NCBI GenBank assembly: GCA_050184585.1
Contig: JBFXAF010000001.1
Span: forward strand, 124,001-188,000
Source of the DNA: JBFXAF01 sp050184585
GTDB lineage: Bacteria; Pseudomonadota; Alphaproteobacteria; Rhizobiales; Rhizobiaceae
Length of the DNA: 64,000 nucleotides
Direction: 5' to 3'
Within the stretch, counting starts at the first letter, position 1; every line of letters begins with the position of its first letter. The notes under the pieces are model-generated. The model saw nothing but the letters and a program-made list of their open reading frames with translations. It did not search any database and had not been told where the DNA came from. The position numbers and the translations under genes are program-made. Below, one piece after another: positions 9,754 through 18,080 of the stretch.

Positions 9754-10041
9754 GCCGCTACCCTGTACTCGCCGCGCCCGAAGCCCCGAAACCGGCTTCA
9801 CCATGCCCGTGATGTGGGCCTAGACCGTCCCATTCGTATCGTACTGGCACACCCCAACGATTGGAACATGCAAATCGGCCCATGGTTAAAAGTTTAAACA
9901 TAAGGTTAACGCGCTGGTCTGGAACGAGAATTTTCAGCGCCCGAATTCAGCCTCATTGGTGTAGCCGGGGAACATTAACCCGGCGTCCATTCGCCGGCTC
10001 TATTTTGACGGGACGCGGCAAGAATTGGTTGGGAGTTCGGG

Positions 10042-10416
10042 GTGACGTTGGCATCGGTGGTTCGGGCGACATTCGATCGGCCCGGAGGTGAATCGTGCGT
10101 TCGGGCAACGTCCAGGCCGATCGACTTCGCCCATCTCTCGCGCCAGACGCTGGGTGACCGCGACCTCGAGCGGGAAGTGCTCGGCCTCTTCGTGCAGCAG
10201 GCCGTCGCGGCGCGCGAGACGATCGCGAAGGCGCCGCCCGTGGACCGGTTTCACGCCGTACACGCCCTGAAAGGTTCGGCGCGTGGCGTCGGCGCGACAC
10301 TCATCGCCGAGTGCCTCGACGAACTCGAGGACCGTCCGGACGACAGCGTCATCGTCACCCGGCTGTCGCGACTGATCGACGAGGTCCGCGACCTCGTCTC
10401 GGCCATCAGCCGGTAA
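10042..10416 (+). CDS. orphan Hpt (histidine phosphotransfer) domain protein
   Basis: Small all-helical phosphorelay protein of 124 residues. The Hpt core is recognised by HALKGSARGVGA, with His74 as the likely phosphorylated residue in the HxxKGS motif. It has no kinase or receiver domain and no sensor gene is adjacent, so its partners must be encoded elsewhere. The GTG at 10042 has GGGAG about 6-7 nt upstream, which supports it. The gene lies 289 bp from the divergently transcribed giant gene and about 100 bp before a ferredoxin gene. The fold assignment is good; the pathway is unknown. Confidence 0.8.
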   Translation: MTLASVVRATFDRPGGESCVRATSRPIDFAHLSRQTLGDRDLEREVLGLFVQQAVAARETIAKAPPVDRFHAVHALKGSARGVGATLIAECLDELEDRPDDSVIVTRLSRLIDEVRDLVSAISR

Positions 10417-10463
10417 TCCCACCTGACGTTCGTCGCGGCGGGAGCGGTTTGGTGCCGCGCCGG

Positions 10464-10498
10464 GTCAATATTGACACGCGCGTGGGAGTCATTATCTC
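10464..10498 (+). promoter_or_regulatory. probable ferredoxin promoter overlapping a palindrome
   Basis: A perfect 12-bp palindrome GTCAATATTGAC (10464-10475) overlaps a consensus-like -35 TTGACA (10471-10476). TATCTC at 10493-10498 could be the -10 with a 16-nt spacer, about 25 bp before the ferredoxin ATG. The overlap suggests a repressor or redox regulator site, but the regulator is not known. Confidence 0.45.
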
Positions 10499-10522
10499 GG
10501 CGATGACCCTCCCGGAGCCCCC

Positions 10523-10843
10523 ATGACAAAGATCACGTACATCGCCCATGACGGGACACGCTTCGACGTGGAGGCCGAGAATGGCTCGACGGTGATGGAG
10601 AATGCGATCCGCAATGCCGTCCCCGGCATCGAGGCCGAGTGCGGGGGCGCCTGCGCTTGCGCGACCTGCCACGTCTATGTCGACGAGGCCTTCAAGGAAA
10701 TCGTGGGCGAACCCGAGTCGATGGAGGAGGACATGCTGGACTTCGCCTACGACGTGAGGCCGAATTCACGACTATCGTGCCAGATAAAGGTGCGCGACGA
10801 ACTCGACGGGCTTGTCGTCAGAGTGCCGGAACGGCAGGGATAG
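10523..10843 (+). CDS. [2Fe-2S] ferredoxin, adrenodoxin/putidaredoxin type
   Basis: A 106-residue soluble electron carrier. Cysteines 40, 46, 49 and 86 form the C-x5-C-x2-C...C pattern of vertebrate-type (adrenodoxin, putidaredoxin) [2Fe-2S] ferredoxins. The length is normal. It lies 19 bp before a flavoprotein reductase on the same strand. The pair plausibly forms an NADPH-reductase-ferredoxin chain serving cytochrome P450 or Fe-S assembly, although neither a P450 nor isc genes are in the window. Family assignment is firm; the redox client is unknown. Confidence 0.93.
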   Translation: MTKITYIAHDGTRFDVEAENGSTVMENAIRNAVPGIEAECGGACACATCHVYVDEAFKEIVGEPESMEEDMLDFAYDVRPNSRLSCQIKVRDELDGLVVRVPERQG

Positions 10844-10862
10844 CCGCCAGCGGGAGGGGAGC

Positions 10863-11888
10863 ATGGCCGAGGCAACCAAGACGGACGTGCTTATCGTCGG
10901 CGCGGGGCCTGTCGGCCTGTTCGCGGTATTCGAGCTTGGGCTCTTCGACATGAAGTGCCACCTGATCGACATCCTCGACAGGCCCGGCGGCCAGTGCGCC
11001 GAACTCTATCCCGAAAAGCCGATCTACGACATTCCAGGCTATCCGATCATCGGCGCTCAGGAACTCGTCGATCGTTTGATGGATCAGATCGCGCCGTTCA
11101 ATCCGGGCTTCACCTACAACCGCATGGTTGCCGCGATAGAGCGTCTCGGGGACGGATCCTTCCGTATCACCACCGACGAGAACGAGATATTCGAGGCCAA
11201 GGTGATCGTCATCGCCGCGGGTGGCGGGTCGTTCCAGCCCAAGCGCCCGCCCATACCTGGAATCGAAGCGTTCGAGGGTCAGAGCGTCTTCTATTCGGTC
11301 CGCCGGATGGAGGAATTCCGCGGCCATGACCTTGTCGTCGTCGGGGGCGGCGATTCCGCGCTGGACTGGACCCTGAATCTTCAGCCGATCGCGAAAAGCG
11401 TGACACTGGTTCATCGCCGACCGGAATTCCGCGCTGCTCCCGACAGCGTCAACAAGATGTTTGCATTGCAGGAGACGAAGGAACTCGAGTTCAAGATCGG
11501 CCAGGTCTCCGCGCTCGGAGGCGATGCAGGCCGGCTGACGTCGGCGACGATCAAGGGACCCGACGGGGACGAAGAGGTCGCGTGCACGCGGTTGCTGCCG
11601 TTCTTCGGCTTGACCATGAAGCTTGGACCGATAGCGGACTGGGGCCTGAACCTTCACGAAAACCTAATCTCGGTAGACACCGAGAAGTTCCAGACCTCCG
11701 AGCCCGGCATCTTCGCTATCGGGGACATCAACTGGTATCCCGGCAAGCTGAAGTTGATCCTGTCCGGGTTCCACGAGGCCGCTCTGATGGCGCAGGCGGC
11801 GAAGCGCGTGGTCAGCCCCGGCGAGCGGATCGTTTTCCAGTACACCACGTCTTCGACGAGTCTCCAGAAGAAGCTCGGCGTCGCCTGA
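10863..11888 (+). CDS. ferredoxin-NADP+ reductase, thioredoxin-reductase-like type
   Basis: FAD/NAD(P) oxidoreductase of 341 residues. The N-terminal GxGxxG (VGAGPVGLF, about 12-20) binds FAD and a second nucleotide fold (VVGGGDSALDW) binds NADPH. The CxxC redox pair of true thioredoxin reductase is absent at the usual place, and the C-terminal extension SSTSLQKKLGVA fits the TrxR-like ferredoxin-NADP reductases known from Rhodopseudomonas and Bacillus. I chose the ATG at 10863 because GGGAGGGGAG lies just upstream. The adjacent ferredoxin is the obvious partner. Confidence 0.9.
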   Translation: MAEATKTDVLIVGAGPVGLFAVFELGLFDMKCHLIDILDRPGGQCAELYPEKPIYDIPGYPIIGAQELVDRLMDQIAPFNPGFTYNRMVAAIERLGDGSFRITTDENEIFEAKVIVIAAGGGSFQPKRPPIPGIEAFEGQSVFYSVRRMEEFRGHDLVVVGGGDSALDWTLNLQPIAKSVTLVHRRPEFRAAPDSVNKMFALQETKELEFKIGQVSALGGDAGRLTSATIKGPDGDEEVACTRLLPFFGLTMKLGPIADWGLNLHENLISVDTEKFQTSEPGIFAIGDINWYPGKLKLILSGFHEAALMAQAAKRVVSPGERIVFQYTTSSTSLQKKLGVA

Positions 11889-11915
11889 CCTCGACGGACC
11901 GGGGCAGTACGGCCG

Positions 11916-12533
11916 TCAGCCGCGCTTCTCGCGATCCTGAGCTTGTTCCATACGATATTGCAGAAGTCTCAGGAGACGGCTTTCGAAGTTGATCCCCTCG
12001 ATGCGATCGAACTTGTCCTGCGCCGCGTCGTGTCGGGCGAGCACGTCGGCGGTGATGGACTTGGCGCGATCGGCCGCGGTCGAGCAATCCTTCTGGCGGC
12101 CGATCTTCTTCAGGGAATCCTCGAGTTCACGGGCGTGGTTCCTGGCGATCACCACATGGCTTTCCTCGTGACGCTTGATGTCGGACGACAACGTGTCCCA
12201 GACCATGCGCGTGTCGCCGTCGGCCCGTGACCTGTGGCGCCAGCGCGGAAGTATGACCTTCGCGCTGACCGTCACCTGCGCCTTCGTCACGGTGCAGCCG
12301 TTGCCGCCGTCGTCGGAGTAGCCAAGGCGCGTGGTGAACTCCATCTGGGTGGCGCCGGGATGCCGACGGCCGGTGCTGTTGACCTGTGGCCCCCGCGTAT
12401 TCAGCTCCTCCTCGATCTCCTCGAGAGTGTAGCCGCCAATGGAGAAGTAGCTGTAGGTCTTGGAGAGACTCGCGGCCGCGGCGACCGCGGGCAGGCCGCT
12501 GACAAGAGCCATCGTCAGGATAAATCGGATCAT
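11916..12533 (-). CDS. DUF922-family secreted protein with HExxH motif
   Basis: A 205-residue protein with an N-terminal signal peptide (MIRFILTMALVSGLPAVAAAA) and the DUF922 region. Its HEESHVVIARNHA stretch has the HExxH zinc-protease signature, so family knowledge makes it a predicted periplasmic Zn-dependent protease. Activity has not been shown for most members. The frame is open well upstream, but the ATG at 12533 gives a clean signal peptide, so longer starts are unlikely. It converges on the ferredoxin reductase gene and is divergent from folP. Confidence 0.75.
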   Translation of the reverse strand: MIRFILTMALVSGLPAVAAAASLSKTYSYFSIGGYTLEEIEEELNTRGPQVNSTGRRHPGATQMEFTTRLGYSDDGGNGCTVTKAQVTVSAKVILPRWRHRSRADGDTRMVWDTLSSDIKRHEESHVVIARNHARELEDSLKKIGRQKDCSTAADRAKSITADVLARHDAAQDKFDRIEGINFESRLLRLLQYRMEQAQDREKRG

Positions 12534-12664
12534 TCGGCCTCCGCGGCCAGAATGCGCGACGACCCGGCCGTCCGCAACGGAAATCGCCACGGGGGCTTTT
12601 CCAAGGCGGAGCGGCGCGAATGTCGTTGCATTTCCTCCGCGCCGGATGGAAAAGCGCAGCCGCG

Positions 12665-13528
12665 ATGATCGACAGCCCATTTCTTGCCCGACACTGGGCC
12701 CTCGCCCACGGGCGGCGTCTCGACCTCGGTCCACGCGGCTTGATCATGGGCGTGCTCAACGTCACAACGGACAGCTTTTCCGATGGCGGCCTCTTCGCAA
12801 CGGGGGAAAGCGCCGTGGCGCAAGCCGAACGGATGATTTCCGAAGGCGCCTCGATCATCGACATCGGTGGCGAATCCACGCGCCCGAATGCCGACCCGGT
12901 GACCGCAGTCGCCGAGCAGGCTCGCGTGCTCCCGGTCGTGGAAGCGCTGGCCGGGCGGATCGATGTCGTGATCTCGGTAGACACCTACCGGGCCGAGACG
13001 GCGCGCCTCGCGGTCGCTGCGGGCGCCCATATCATCAATGACGTGTGGGGTCTGCAGCGCGAGCCCGGTATCGCTCGCGTGGCCGCCGATACCGGCGCCG
13101 GGCTCGTCGCCATGCATACGGGTCGGGAGCGGACGAAGCTGCCTGATCCGATCGCCGATCAGCTTTCGTTCCTCGCGCGCTCGGTGGCGATCGCTCGCGA
13201 GGCGGGGATCGGCGATGACAGGATCCTGCTCGACCCCGGATTTGGCTTCGCCAAGGAGACGGCAAGAGAGAACCTGGAACTGATGGCGCGGTTCGGCGAG
13301 CTGCGCTCACTTGGCTTTCCACTGCTCGTCGGCACGTCCCGGAAGCGTTTCCTGGGCGAATTGACGAATCGGCTTCCCGCCGACCGTGATGTGGCGACGG
13401 CCGCGACGACCGTGATCTTGAGACTTGCCGGCGCGGCGGTTTTCCGCGTCCACGATGTCGCAACCAATGCCGACGCGCTCGCCGTTGCGGATGCTATGGT
13501 CGAGCAGGGCATGAGGGCATCGCCGTGA
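12665..13528 (+). CDS. folP: dihydropteroate synthase
   Basis: Joins 6-hydroxymethyl-dihydropterin pyrophosphate to p-aminobenzoate in folate synthesis (cytosol). The typical landmarks are present: GVLNVTTDSFSDGG, DIGGESTRP, INDV and the closing segment GTSRKRFLG. From the ATG at 12665 it is 287 residues, normal for FolP. An in-frame ATG at 12620 with a better Shine-Dalgarno sequence (GGAG) would add 15 residues, so the start is not settled. It overlaps folB by four bases and heads the folP-folB-folK operon. Confidence 0.95.
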   Translation: MIDSPFLARHWALAHGRRLDLGPRGLIMGVLNVTTDSFSDGGLFATGESAVAQAERMISEGASIIDIGGESTRPNADPVTAVAEQARVLPVVEALAGRIDVVISVDTYRAETARLAVAAGAHIINDVWGLQREPGIARVAADTGAGLVAMHTGRERTKLPDPIADQLSFLARSVAIAREAGIGDDRILLDPGFGFAKETARENLELMARFGELRSLGFPLLVGTSRKRFLGELTNRLPADRDVATAATTVILRLAGAAVFRVHDVATNADALAVADAMVEQGMRASP

Positions 13529-13887
13529 CCTATCGGATCAGCATGAAGAATTGCGCATTCTTCGCTCGCCACGGCGTCCACGACGAGGAGGAGGCTCTCG
13601 GGCAGCGCTTCTATGTCGACGCCGAACTGGATGTGGATCCGGGCGAGGCGTTGCTCACCGATTCCATTGACGGCACCGTCGACTATGGAATCGCCTTCGG
13701 CGTCATCGAGAAGATCGTAACCGGCCGCCGCCGATTCCTCATCGAGGCCCTGGCGCTTGATGTCGCGCAGGCGCTTGTCGCGCGCTACCCCCGGATCGTT
13801 CTCGCACGGATCACCATACGCAAGCCCAATGCCCCCGTTCCTGGCGTGCTCGATCATGTCGAGGTGACCGTTGCGTGGCCGCGTTGA
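13525..13887 (+). CDS. folB: dihydroneopterin aldolase
   Basis: Converts dihydroneopterin to hydroxymethyl-dihydropterin in the folate pathway. At 120 residues it has the family length. Motifs include the N-terminal FFARHGVHDEEEALGQRFYVD stretch with the catalytic Glu region, and the closing ITIRKPNAPV with the conserved Lys. The GTG start overlaps the folP stop (GTGA), and the gene itself overlaps folK by 13 bases, so all three genes are translationally coupled. Confidence 0.95.
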   Translation: MTYRISMKNCAFFARHGVHDEEEALGQRFYVDAELDVDPGEALLTDSIDGTVDYGIAFGVIEKIVTGRRRFLIEALALDVAQALVARYPRIVLARITIRKPNAPVPGVLDHVEVTVAWPR

Positions 13888-14390
13888 CGGGCGTGACCGC
13901 CTATCTCAGCCTCGGTGGAAATCTCGGTGATCCGGCTTCCGCCATGGGCGCGGCGCTGCGCATCCTCGACGCGGATCCGGGCACGCGCGTTGGAGCGGTC
14001 TCCTCGCTCTACCGCACGGCTCCCTGGGGAAAGACCGACCAGCCGGACTTCCTGAACGCCGCCGCCAAGGTCGTGACGCGTCTGGGGCCGCGCGGGCTCC
14101 TCGACCTCGGGCTTGCCGCCGAACGCACCTTGAAGCGGGAGCGCAGGGAGCTCTGGGGGCCCCGGGTCATCGACATCGATATCCTGCTGTTTGGCGAGCA
14201 GCGCGTCGACGAGCCGGGTCTGGAAGTTCCCCACCCCCGCATGCTGGAGCGCGGCTTCGTCCTCGTGCCGCTGGCCGAGATCGCGCCGGCTCTCATGCTG
14301 GACGGCATATCGGCGCGTGACCGCGCCGGCGCCTGCGACCGCCGCGGAATCGTCAGGCTCGCGGGCGGGCGCGGATGGTGGCGACGGTGA
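13875..14390 (+). CDS. folK: 2-amino-4-hydroxy-6-hydroxymethyldihydropteridine pyrophosphokinase
   Basis: Pyrophosphorylates 6-hydroxymethyl-dihydropterin to give the FolP substrate. The protein has 171 residues. It carries SLGGNLGDP at the N-terminus and the signature RELWGPRVIDIDILLFG, with the two Asp residues that bind Mg, then VPHPRMLERGFVLVPLAEIAP. The start is a GTG inside the end of folB. The stop abuts the stop of the convergent antiporter gene, leaving no room for a separate terminator. Confidence 0.95.
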   Translation: MAALTGVTAYLSLGGNLGDPASAMGAALRILDADPGTRVGAVSSLYRTAPWGKTDQPDFLNAAAKVVTRLGPRGLLDLGLAAERTLKRERRELWGPRVIDIDILLFGEQRVDEPGLEVPHPRMLERGFVLVPLAEIAPALMLDGISARDRAGACDRRGIVRLAGGRGWWRR

Positions 14391-16241
14391 CTATCGAGGC
14401 TCCGCGGCTTCCTCGGCGCCCTCGTTCAGCACCGCCTTGGTCTCGTCGCTCATCGCCTGCCCCTTGCGACGGGGCGTCGTGAGCGGCGTCGGCACCGGCA
14501 GGTTCCCCTTCATGAAGCCGCGGCCAGCCTGCAGGCCGCCGGCGATCTGGGCCTCGAAGCGGGCCTGGTCGCGCAGGCGTACGTCTCCGATCGACTCCGC
14601 CGCATCCTCAGGCTGGACACCGAGGGTTTCCAGCGTCCTCTGCCCGAACGCGAGGGCGGACTCGAACGTCTCCCGAAGCTGATACTCGACACCTGCTTCG
14701 ATCAGCTTCATCGCGAACCCGCGATCGTAGGCGCGCGCCAGCACCGGCGTCAGGGGATACTCCGCTCTCAGATGTCGCGCGATCGTGACGGCGACGTCGC
14801 CCTTGTCGACGCAGATCAACACCGCGCGTGCGCGCCCCGCGCCGGCCGCGTGGAGGATGTCGAGCCGGGTGCCGTCGCCGTAGTACACCTTGAAGCCGAA
14901 GCTGGCGGCCGCCTGGATCATCTCAACGTCGTTGTCGATGATGGAGACGTCGATGCCGCGCAGAAGGAGCGGCTGGCTGGCGATCTGGCCGAAGCGGCCG
15001 AAACCGATGACGAGGACGCTGCCCGAAAGTTCACCGACCTGCTCGACGCCGTCGAGCGACAGGACTTCAGCCGGCACGATCCGACGCATGACGATCATGG
15101 CGAGCGGCGTGAGCACCATGGAGATGATCACGATTGCGGTCAGCGTTGCATTCGCCTCGGCATCGATGATGCCGACCGCCGCGGCTGCGGAATACAGGAC
15201 GAAGGCGAACTCGCCGCCCTGCGCCATGATCACCGCGCGCTCCAGCGCCTCGCGATGCGAAGACTTCGTGAACCGACCGACCGCGTAGATGCCGACGGCC
15301 TTGATCACCATGTAGGCAGCCACGTAGACGGCGATGAGCTGCCAGTTCGTCACCACCACCGAGAGGTCGAGTGACATGCCGACGGCAATGAAGAAGAGGC
15401 CGAGGAGAACGCCGCGGAACGGTTCGACGTCGGCTTCGAGTTGGTGCCTGAACGTCGATTCGGACAGGAGCACGCCGGCCAGGAACGCGCCCATGGCCAT
15501 AGACAGACCGCCGAGCTGAAGCGCCAGGGCCGAGCCAAGCACGACCAGCAGCGCCGCTGCTGTCATGACCTCGCGCGCATGCGCGTCGGCGAGGACGCGG
15601 AACAGCGGGTTGAGCAGGTAGAGCCCGGCGAGCACGAGCGCGGCGATCGAGGCGAGCCCGATGCCGATGTCGACGAAGCGGTCGAGCAACGTCGCCGCTT
15701 CACCGCTTCCCGTCGGTGCCAGGAAGGCAACGAGAGCCAGCAGGGGCACGATGGCAAGGTCCTCCAGCAGCAGCACCGAGATCATCTTCTGGCCTGGTTC
15801 GGAGGCGAGTTCGCCTCGCTCCTCGAGCACCTGCATCACGATCGCCGTTGAGGTCAGCACGAAACCCGCCCCGGCAACGAAGGATTGCGCGACCGGGAAA
15901 CCGCCGGCGATGCCGGCGAGGGTGAGAAGCGCCGCGCAAGCGCCCACCTGCAGCACGCCGAGGCCGAAGATCTGACGCCGCAGGCCCCAGAGCTTCGACG
16001 GCTGCATCTCGAGCCCGATGATGAAGAGGAACATCACGACGCCGAGTTCGGCGACGTGTAGGATCGCCGAGGCTTCCGTGAAGATGCCGAGACCGAACGG
16101 GCCGATGACGAGACCCGCCGCGAGGTAGCCCAGGATCGACCCCAGACCGAGCCGCTTGAAGATCGGCACGGCGACGACCCCGGCCGCCAGCAGCGCCACC
16201 ACGGGTACGATGTCGACCGTGTGCGAGATTTCAGTCGCCAT
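14391..16241 (-). CDS. monovalent cation:proton antiporter with RCK/TrkA-N domain (Kef/YbaL type)
   Basis: Inner-membrane K+ (or Na+)/H+ antiporter of 616 residues. The first about 390 residues are a CPA2 exchanger domain with 11-12 hydrophobic segments. They are followed by a cytoplasmic NAD-binding TrkA-N domain (VIGFGRFGQIAS, about 412-420), which normally gates transport. A short charged C-terminal tail ends the protein. The ATG at 16241 is preceded by GGGGGA. E. coli KefB/C and YbaL share this layout; which one it matches functionally cannot be told from sequence alone. Confidence 0.9.
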   Translation of the reverse strand: MATEISHTVDIVPVVALLAAGVVAVPIFKRLGLGSILGYLAAGLVIGPFGLGIFTEASAILHVAELGVVMFLFIIGLEMQPSKLWGLRRQIFGLGVLQVGACAALLTLAGIAGGFPVAQSFVAGAGFVLTSTAIVMQVLEERGELASEPGQKMISVLLLEDLAIVPLLALVAFLAPTGSGEAATLLDRFVDIGIGLASIAALVLAGLYLLNPLFRVLADAHAREVMTAAALLVVLGSALALQLGGLSMAMGAFLAGVLLSESTFRHQLEADVEPFRGVLLGLFFIAVGMSLDLSVVVTNWQLIAVYVAAYMVIKAVGIYAVGRFTKSSHREALERAVIMAQGGEFAFVLYSAAAAVGIIDAEANATLTAIVIISMVLTPLAMIVMRRIVPAEVLSLDGVEQVGELSGSVLVIGFGRFGQIASQPLLLRGIDVSIIDNDVEMIQAAASFGFKVYYGDGTRLDILHAAGAGRARAVLICVDKGDVAVTIARHLRAEYPLTPVLARAYDRGFAMKLIEAGVEYQLRETFESALAFGQRTLETLGVQPEDAAESIGDVRLRDQARFEAQIAGGLQAGRGFMKGNLPVPTPLTTPRRKGQAMSDETKAVLNEGAEEAAEPR

Positions 16242-16347
16242 TCAGCATTCCCCCGCATGGCGGCGCGATACGCGGCCGTGTCGGGCGACTATGCTTGGCG
16301 GAGAAATGCCGCGCAACCTGCCGCGATGGGCGGGACGAAGGGCGTGT

Positions 16348-16893
16348 TCAGTTCCGGGCGACGGATCCGACGGCGCCGCCGTCGACACGCTTCAGATTGA
16401 TGCCGATGACCGGCACCATTTCCTTCTCGACCTTCACCGACACGGTGACGACCATCTGGTTTTCGCCCGAAACACGGGCGATCATCGCCCCCTTGAGCTG
16501 GGATCGGTTGAGGGACATCACCACCTTGTTGCCGGTCACGTTACCGGCGATCACGTCCAGCCCCTTGCCGGCGGCGCCGTCGAGGAACGTGCCGCGATAG
16601 CTGTTGCCGCGCTTCTCGATGGAAGCAGACATGCGCTGGGTGAACATGCCGACGCGGCAGGTCCCGTCAAGCGCCATGCCGACCTTGCCGGTGGGTGTCG
16701 AGCCGGCGAAGGTGCAGGTGAACTTCGTTCCCTTGTACTTTCCCGCCACGATCTCCCCCGGGCCGATCCAGGACCCTTCGACCGACTGGAAGAACCGTTT
16801 GTCCTTCTCGGAGGCCTCCGTGGGGTCGGCGGCGCTCATCAACGCGCCGGACGCCAGGAACGGAAGTACGGCGGAAAGCAGGACGCGCTTCAT
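16348..16893 (-). CDS. secreted protein of unknown function
   Basis: A 181-residue protein with an N-terminal signal peptide (MKRVLLSAVLPFLASGALMSA). The mature part is mostly short beta-prone segments, including WIGPGEIVAGKYKGTKFTCTF and conserved-looking Gly/Thr positions, which suggests a small periplasmic beta-barrel-like fold. Two cysteines (in FTCTF and GTCRVG) could form a disulfide. I do not recognise a named family. The frame stays open far upstream, but that part shadows the next gene. It lies about 106 bp before the antiporter on the same strand. Confidence 0.7.
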   Translation of the reverse strand: MKRVLLSAVLPFLASGALMSAADPTEASEKDKRFFQSVEGSWIGPGEIVAGKYKGTKFTCTFAGSTPTGKVGMALDGTCRVGMFTQRMSASIEKRGNSYRGTFLDGAAGKGLDVIAGNVTGNKVVMSLNRSQLKGAMIARVSGENQMVVTVSVKVEKEMVPVIGINLKRVDGGAVGSVARN

Positions 16894-17015
16894 TTGGGGA
16901 ACACCTGGAACAGGGAACCGGAACTGGCCGCGAAGATGAACAAGATTGGTTAATCCTTCGTCACCCGCCCCGTGGACGCGGTGGACAATGCGACGAGGTT
17001 CGGCCGCCGGCAAGG

Positions 17016-18080
17016 CTAATCTTTCGCTTTGGTTTCCGCGTCGCGCGCGCGCGCAAACGTGGCCAGCGCCGACAGGAAGTCGCCCAGGCCGGGCCGCTTG
17101 ACGACCTTGAACGGGAACGGCCGTACCGTATCCATCGCAGCAAGGCCGATCCGCGCCGTCATCATGCCGTTGACCACGCCCTCTCCGAGCTTGGCCGAGA
17201 GCCGCGCCGCGAGCCCGTGGCCGACTATCTGCTGGACGAAGCTGTCGCCGGCCGCGATCGACCCGGTCACAGCCAGATGCGCTAGCACGTTGCGCGCCAG
17301 TCTGATGAAGCCAAGCGTTCCCGGCCTGCCGCCGTAAAGCTGGGCGAGGCGGCGCACCAGTCTCGCCGCCTCGAAGACGACATAGGCGATGTCGACGAGC
17401 GCACGCGGGCTGACCGCGGTGACGAGCGACACCCGCTTCGCCGCGTCCAGGACCAGAATCTTGGCCTGAGCGTCGAGCGGAGCGAGGATTTCGATCTCGG
17501 CGATCCCGATCAGGTCCACTCCGTCGATGATGTCGCCGTCGAGCTCGGCGAGGTTCCTGCGTCCGGCGGCGGTCTGCGGCACGCTCGCGAAGATGCGAAC
17601 CAGTTCGCCGACAGCGACACGCGCTGCGCGCGCGTCGTTCCGCGCCGACGCTTCGGAAACCCGTTCGCGCAGATGCTCGACGGAGGCAAGCCGCCGCAAC
17701 GCCCAGAGTTCGCGGATCGCAATTAGCAGGAGGGTGACGCCGCCGACTGCCGTGACCGCCGCGGCGGTCCATCCCAGCCATTCCGCGCGTTCGAAGAGTT
17801 CCCGGATGAGCTGGTCCACCCACAGGCCGACGCCCAGCGAGACGATGACGCCGAGCGCCGTGAGGAAGATCGCGCCGAGCCGGGACCGGCGTCGCGTCGA
17901 TGACGCCGGTGGGGGCACGGTGGTTTCCATTCCCGGCTCGTCGAATATGTCGATCAGGTCGGGCGTCACCACGACATCGGCGGTACGGATGGCGCGGGGC
18001 GGCCGGGAAGCCTCCTTGGGGGGCTTCGAGGTCGGGGACGGCTCGATCCGGAAGGCGCCGGGTCTGCGGGCGTCGCTCAT
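17016..18080 (-). CDS. ycjF: YcjF/UPF0283-type membrane protein (TIGR01620, DUF697)
   Basis: A 354-residue inner-membrane protein. A charged, Pro-rich cytoplasmic N-terminus (about 1-70) is followed by two transmembrane helices (about 70-90 and 102-122) and a DUF697-like C-terminal region. The gene overlaps the upstream ycjX by four bases, as in most proteobacteria. The pair is linked to envelope stress in enterobacteria (Psp regulon), but its biochemical role is not known. The low-complexity tail is normal for the family. Confidence 0.87.
   Translation of the reverse strand: MSDARRPGAFRIEPSPTSKPPKEASRPPRAIRTADVVVTPDLIDIFDEPGMETTVPPPASSTRRRSRLGAIFLTALGVIVSLGVGLWVDQLIRELFERAEWLGWTAAAVTAVGGVTLLLIAIRELWALRRLASVEHLRERVSEASARNDARAARVAVGELVRIFASVPQTAAGRRNLAELDGDIIDGVDLIGIAEIEILAPLDAQAKILVLDAAKRVSLVTAVSPRALVDIAYVVFEAARLVRRLAQLYGGRPGTLGFIRLARNVLAHLAVTGSIAAGDSFVQQIVGHGLAARLSAKLGEGVVNGMMTARIGLAAMDTVRPFPFKVVKRPGLGDFLSALATFARARDAETKAKD

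Noticed and set aside
9886..9909. Possible CtrA site (TTAA...TTAAC) upstream of the giant coiled-coil gene
   Set aside because: The spacing between TTAA at 9894 and TTAAC at 9906 is 8 bp; the canonical site needs 7. A third TTAA at 9886 is only 4 bp away. AT-richness of a promoter explains it well enough.
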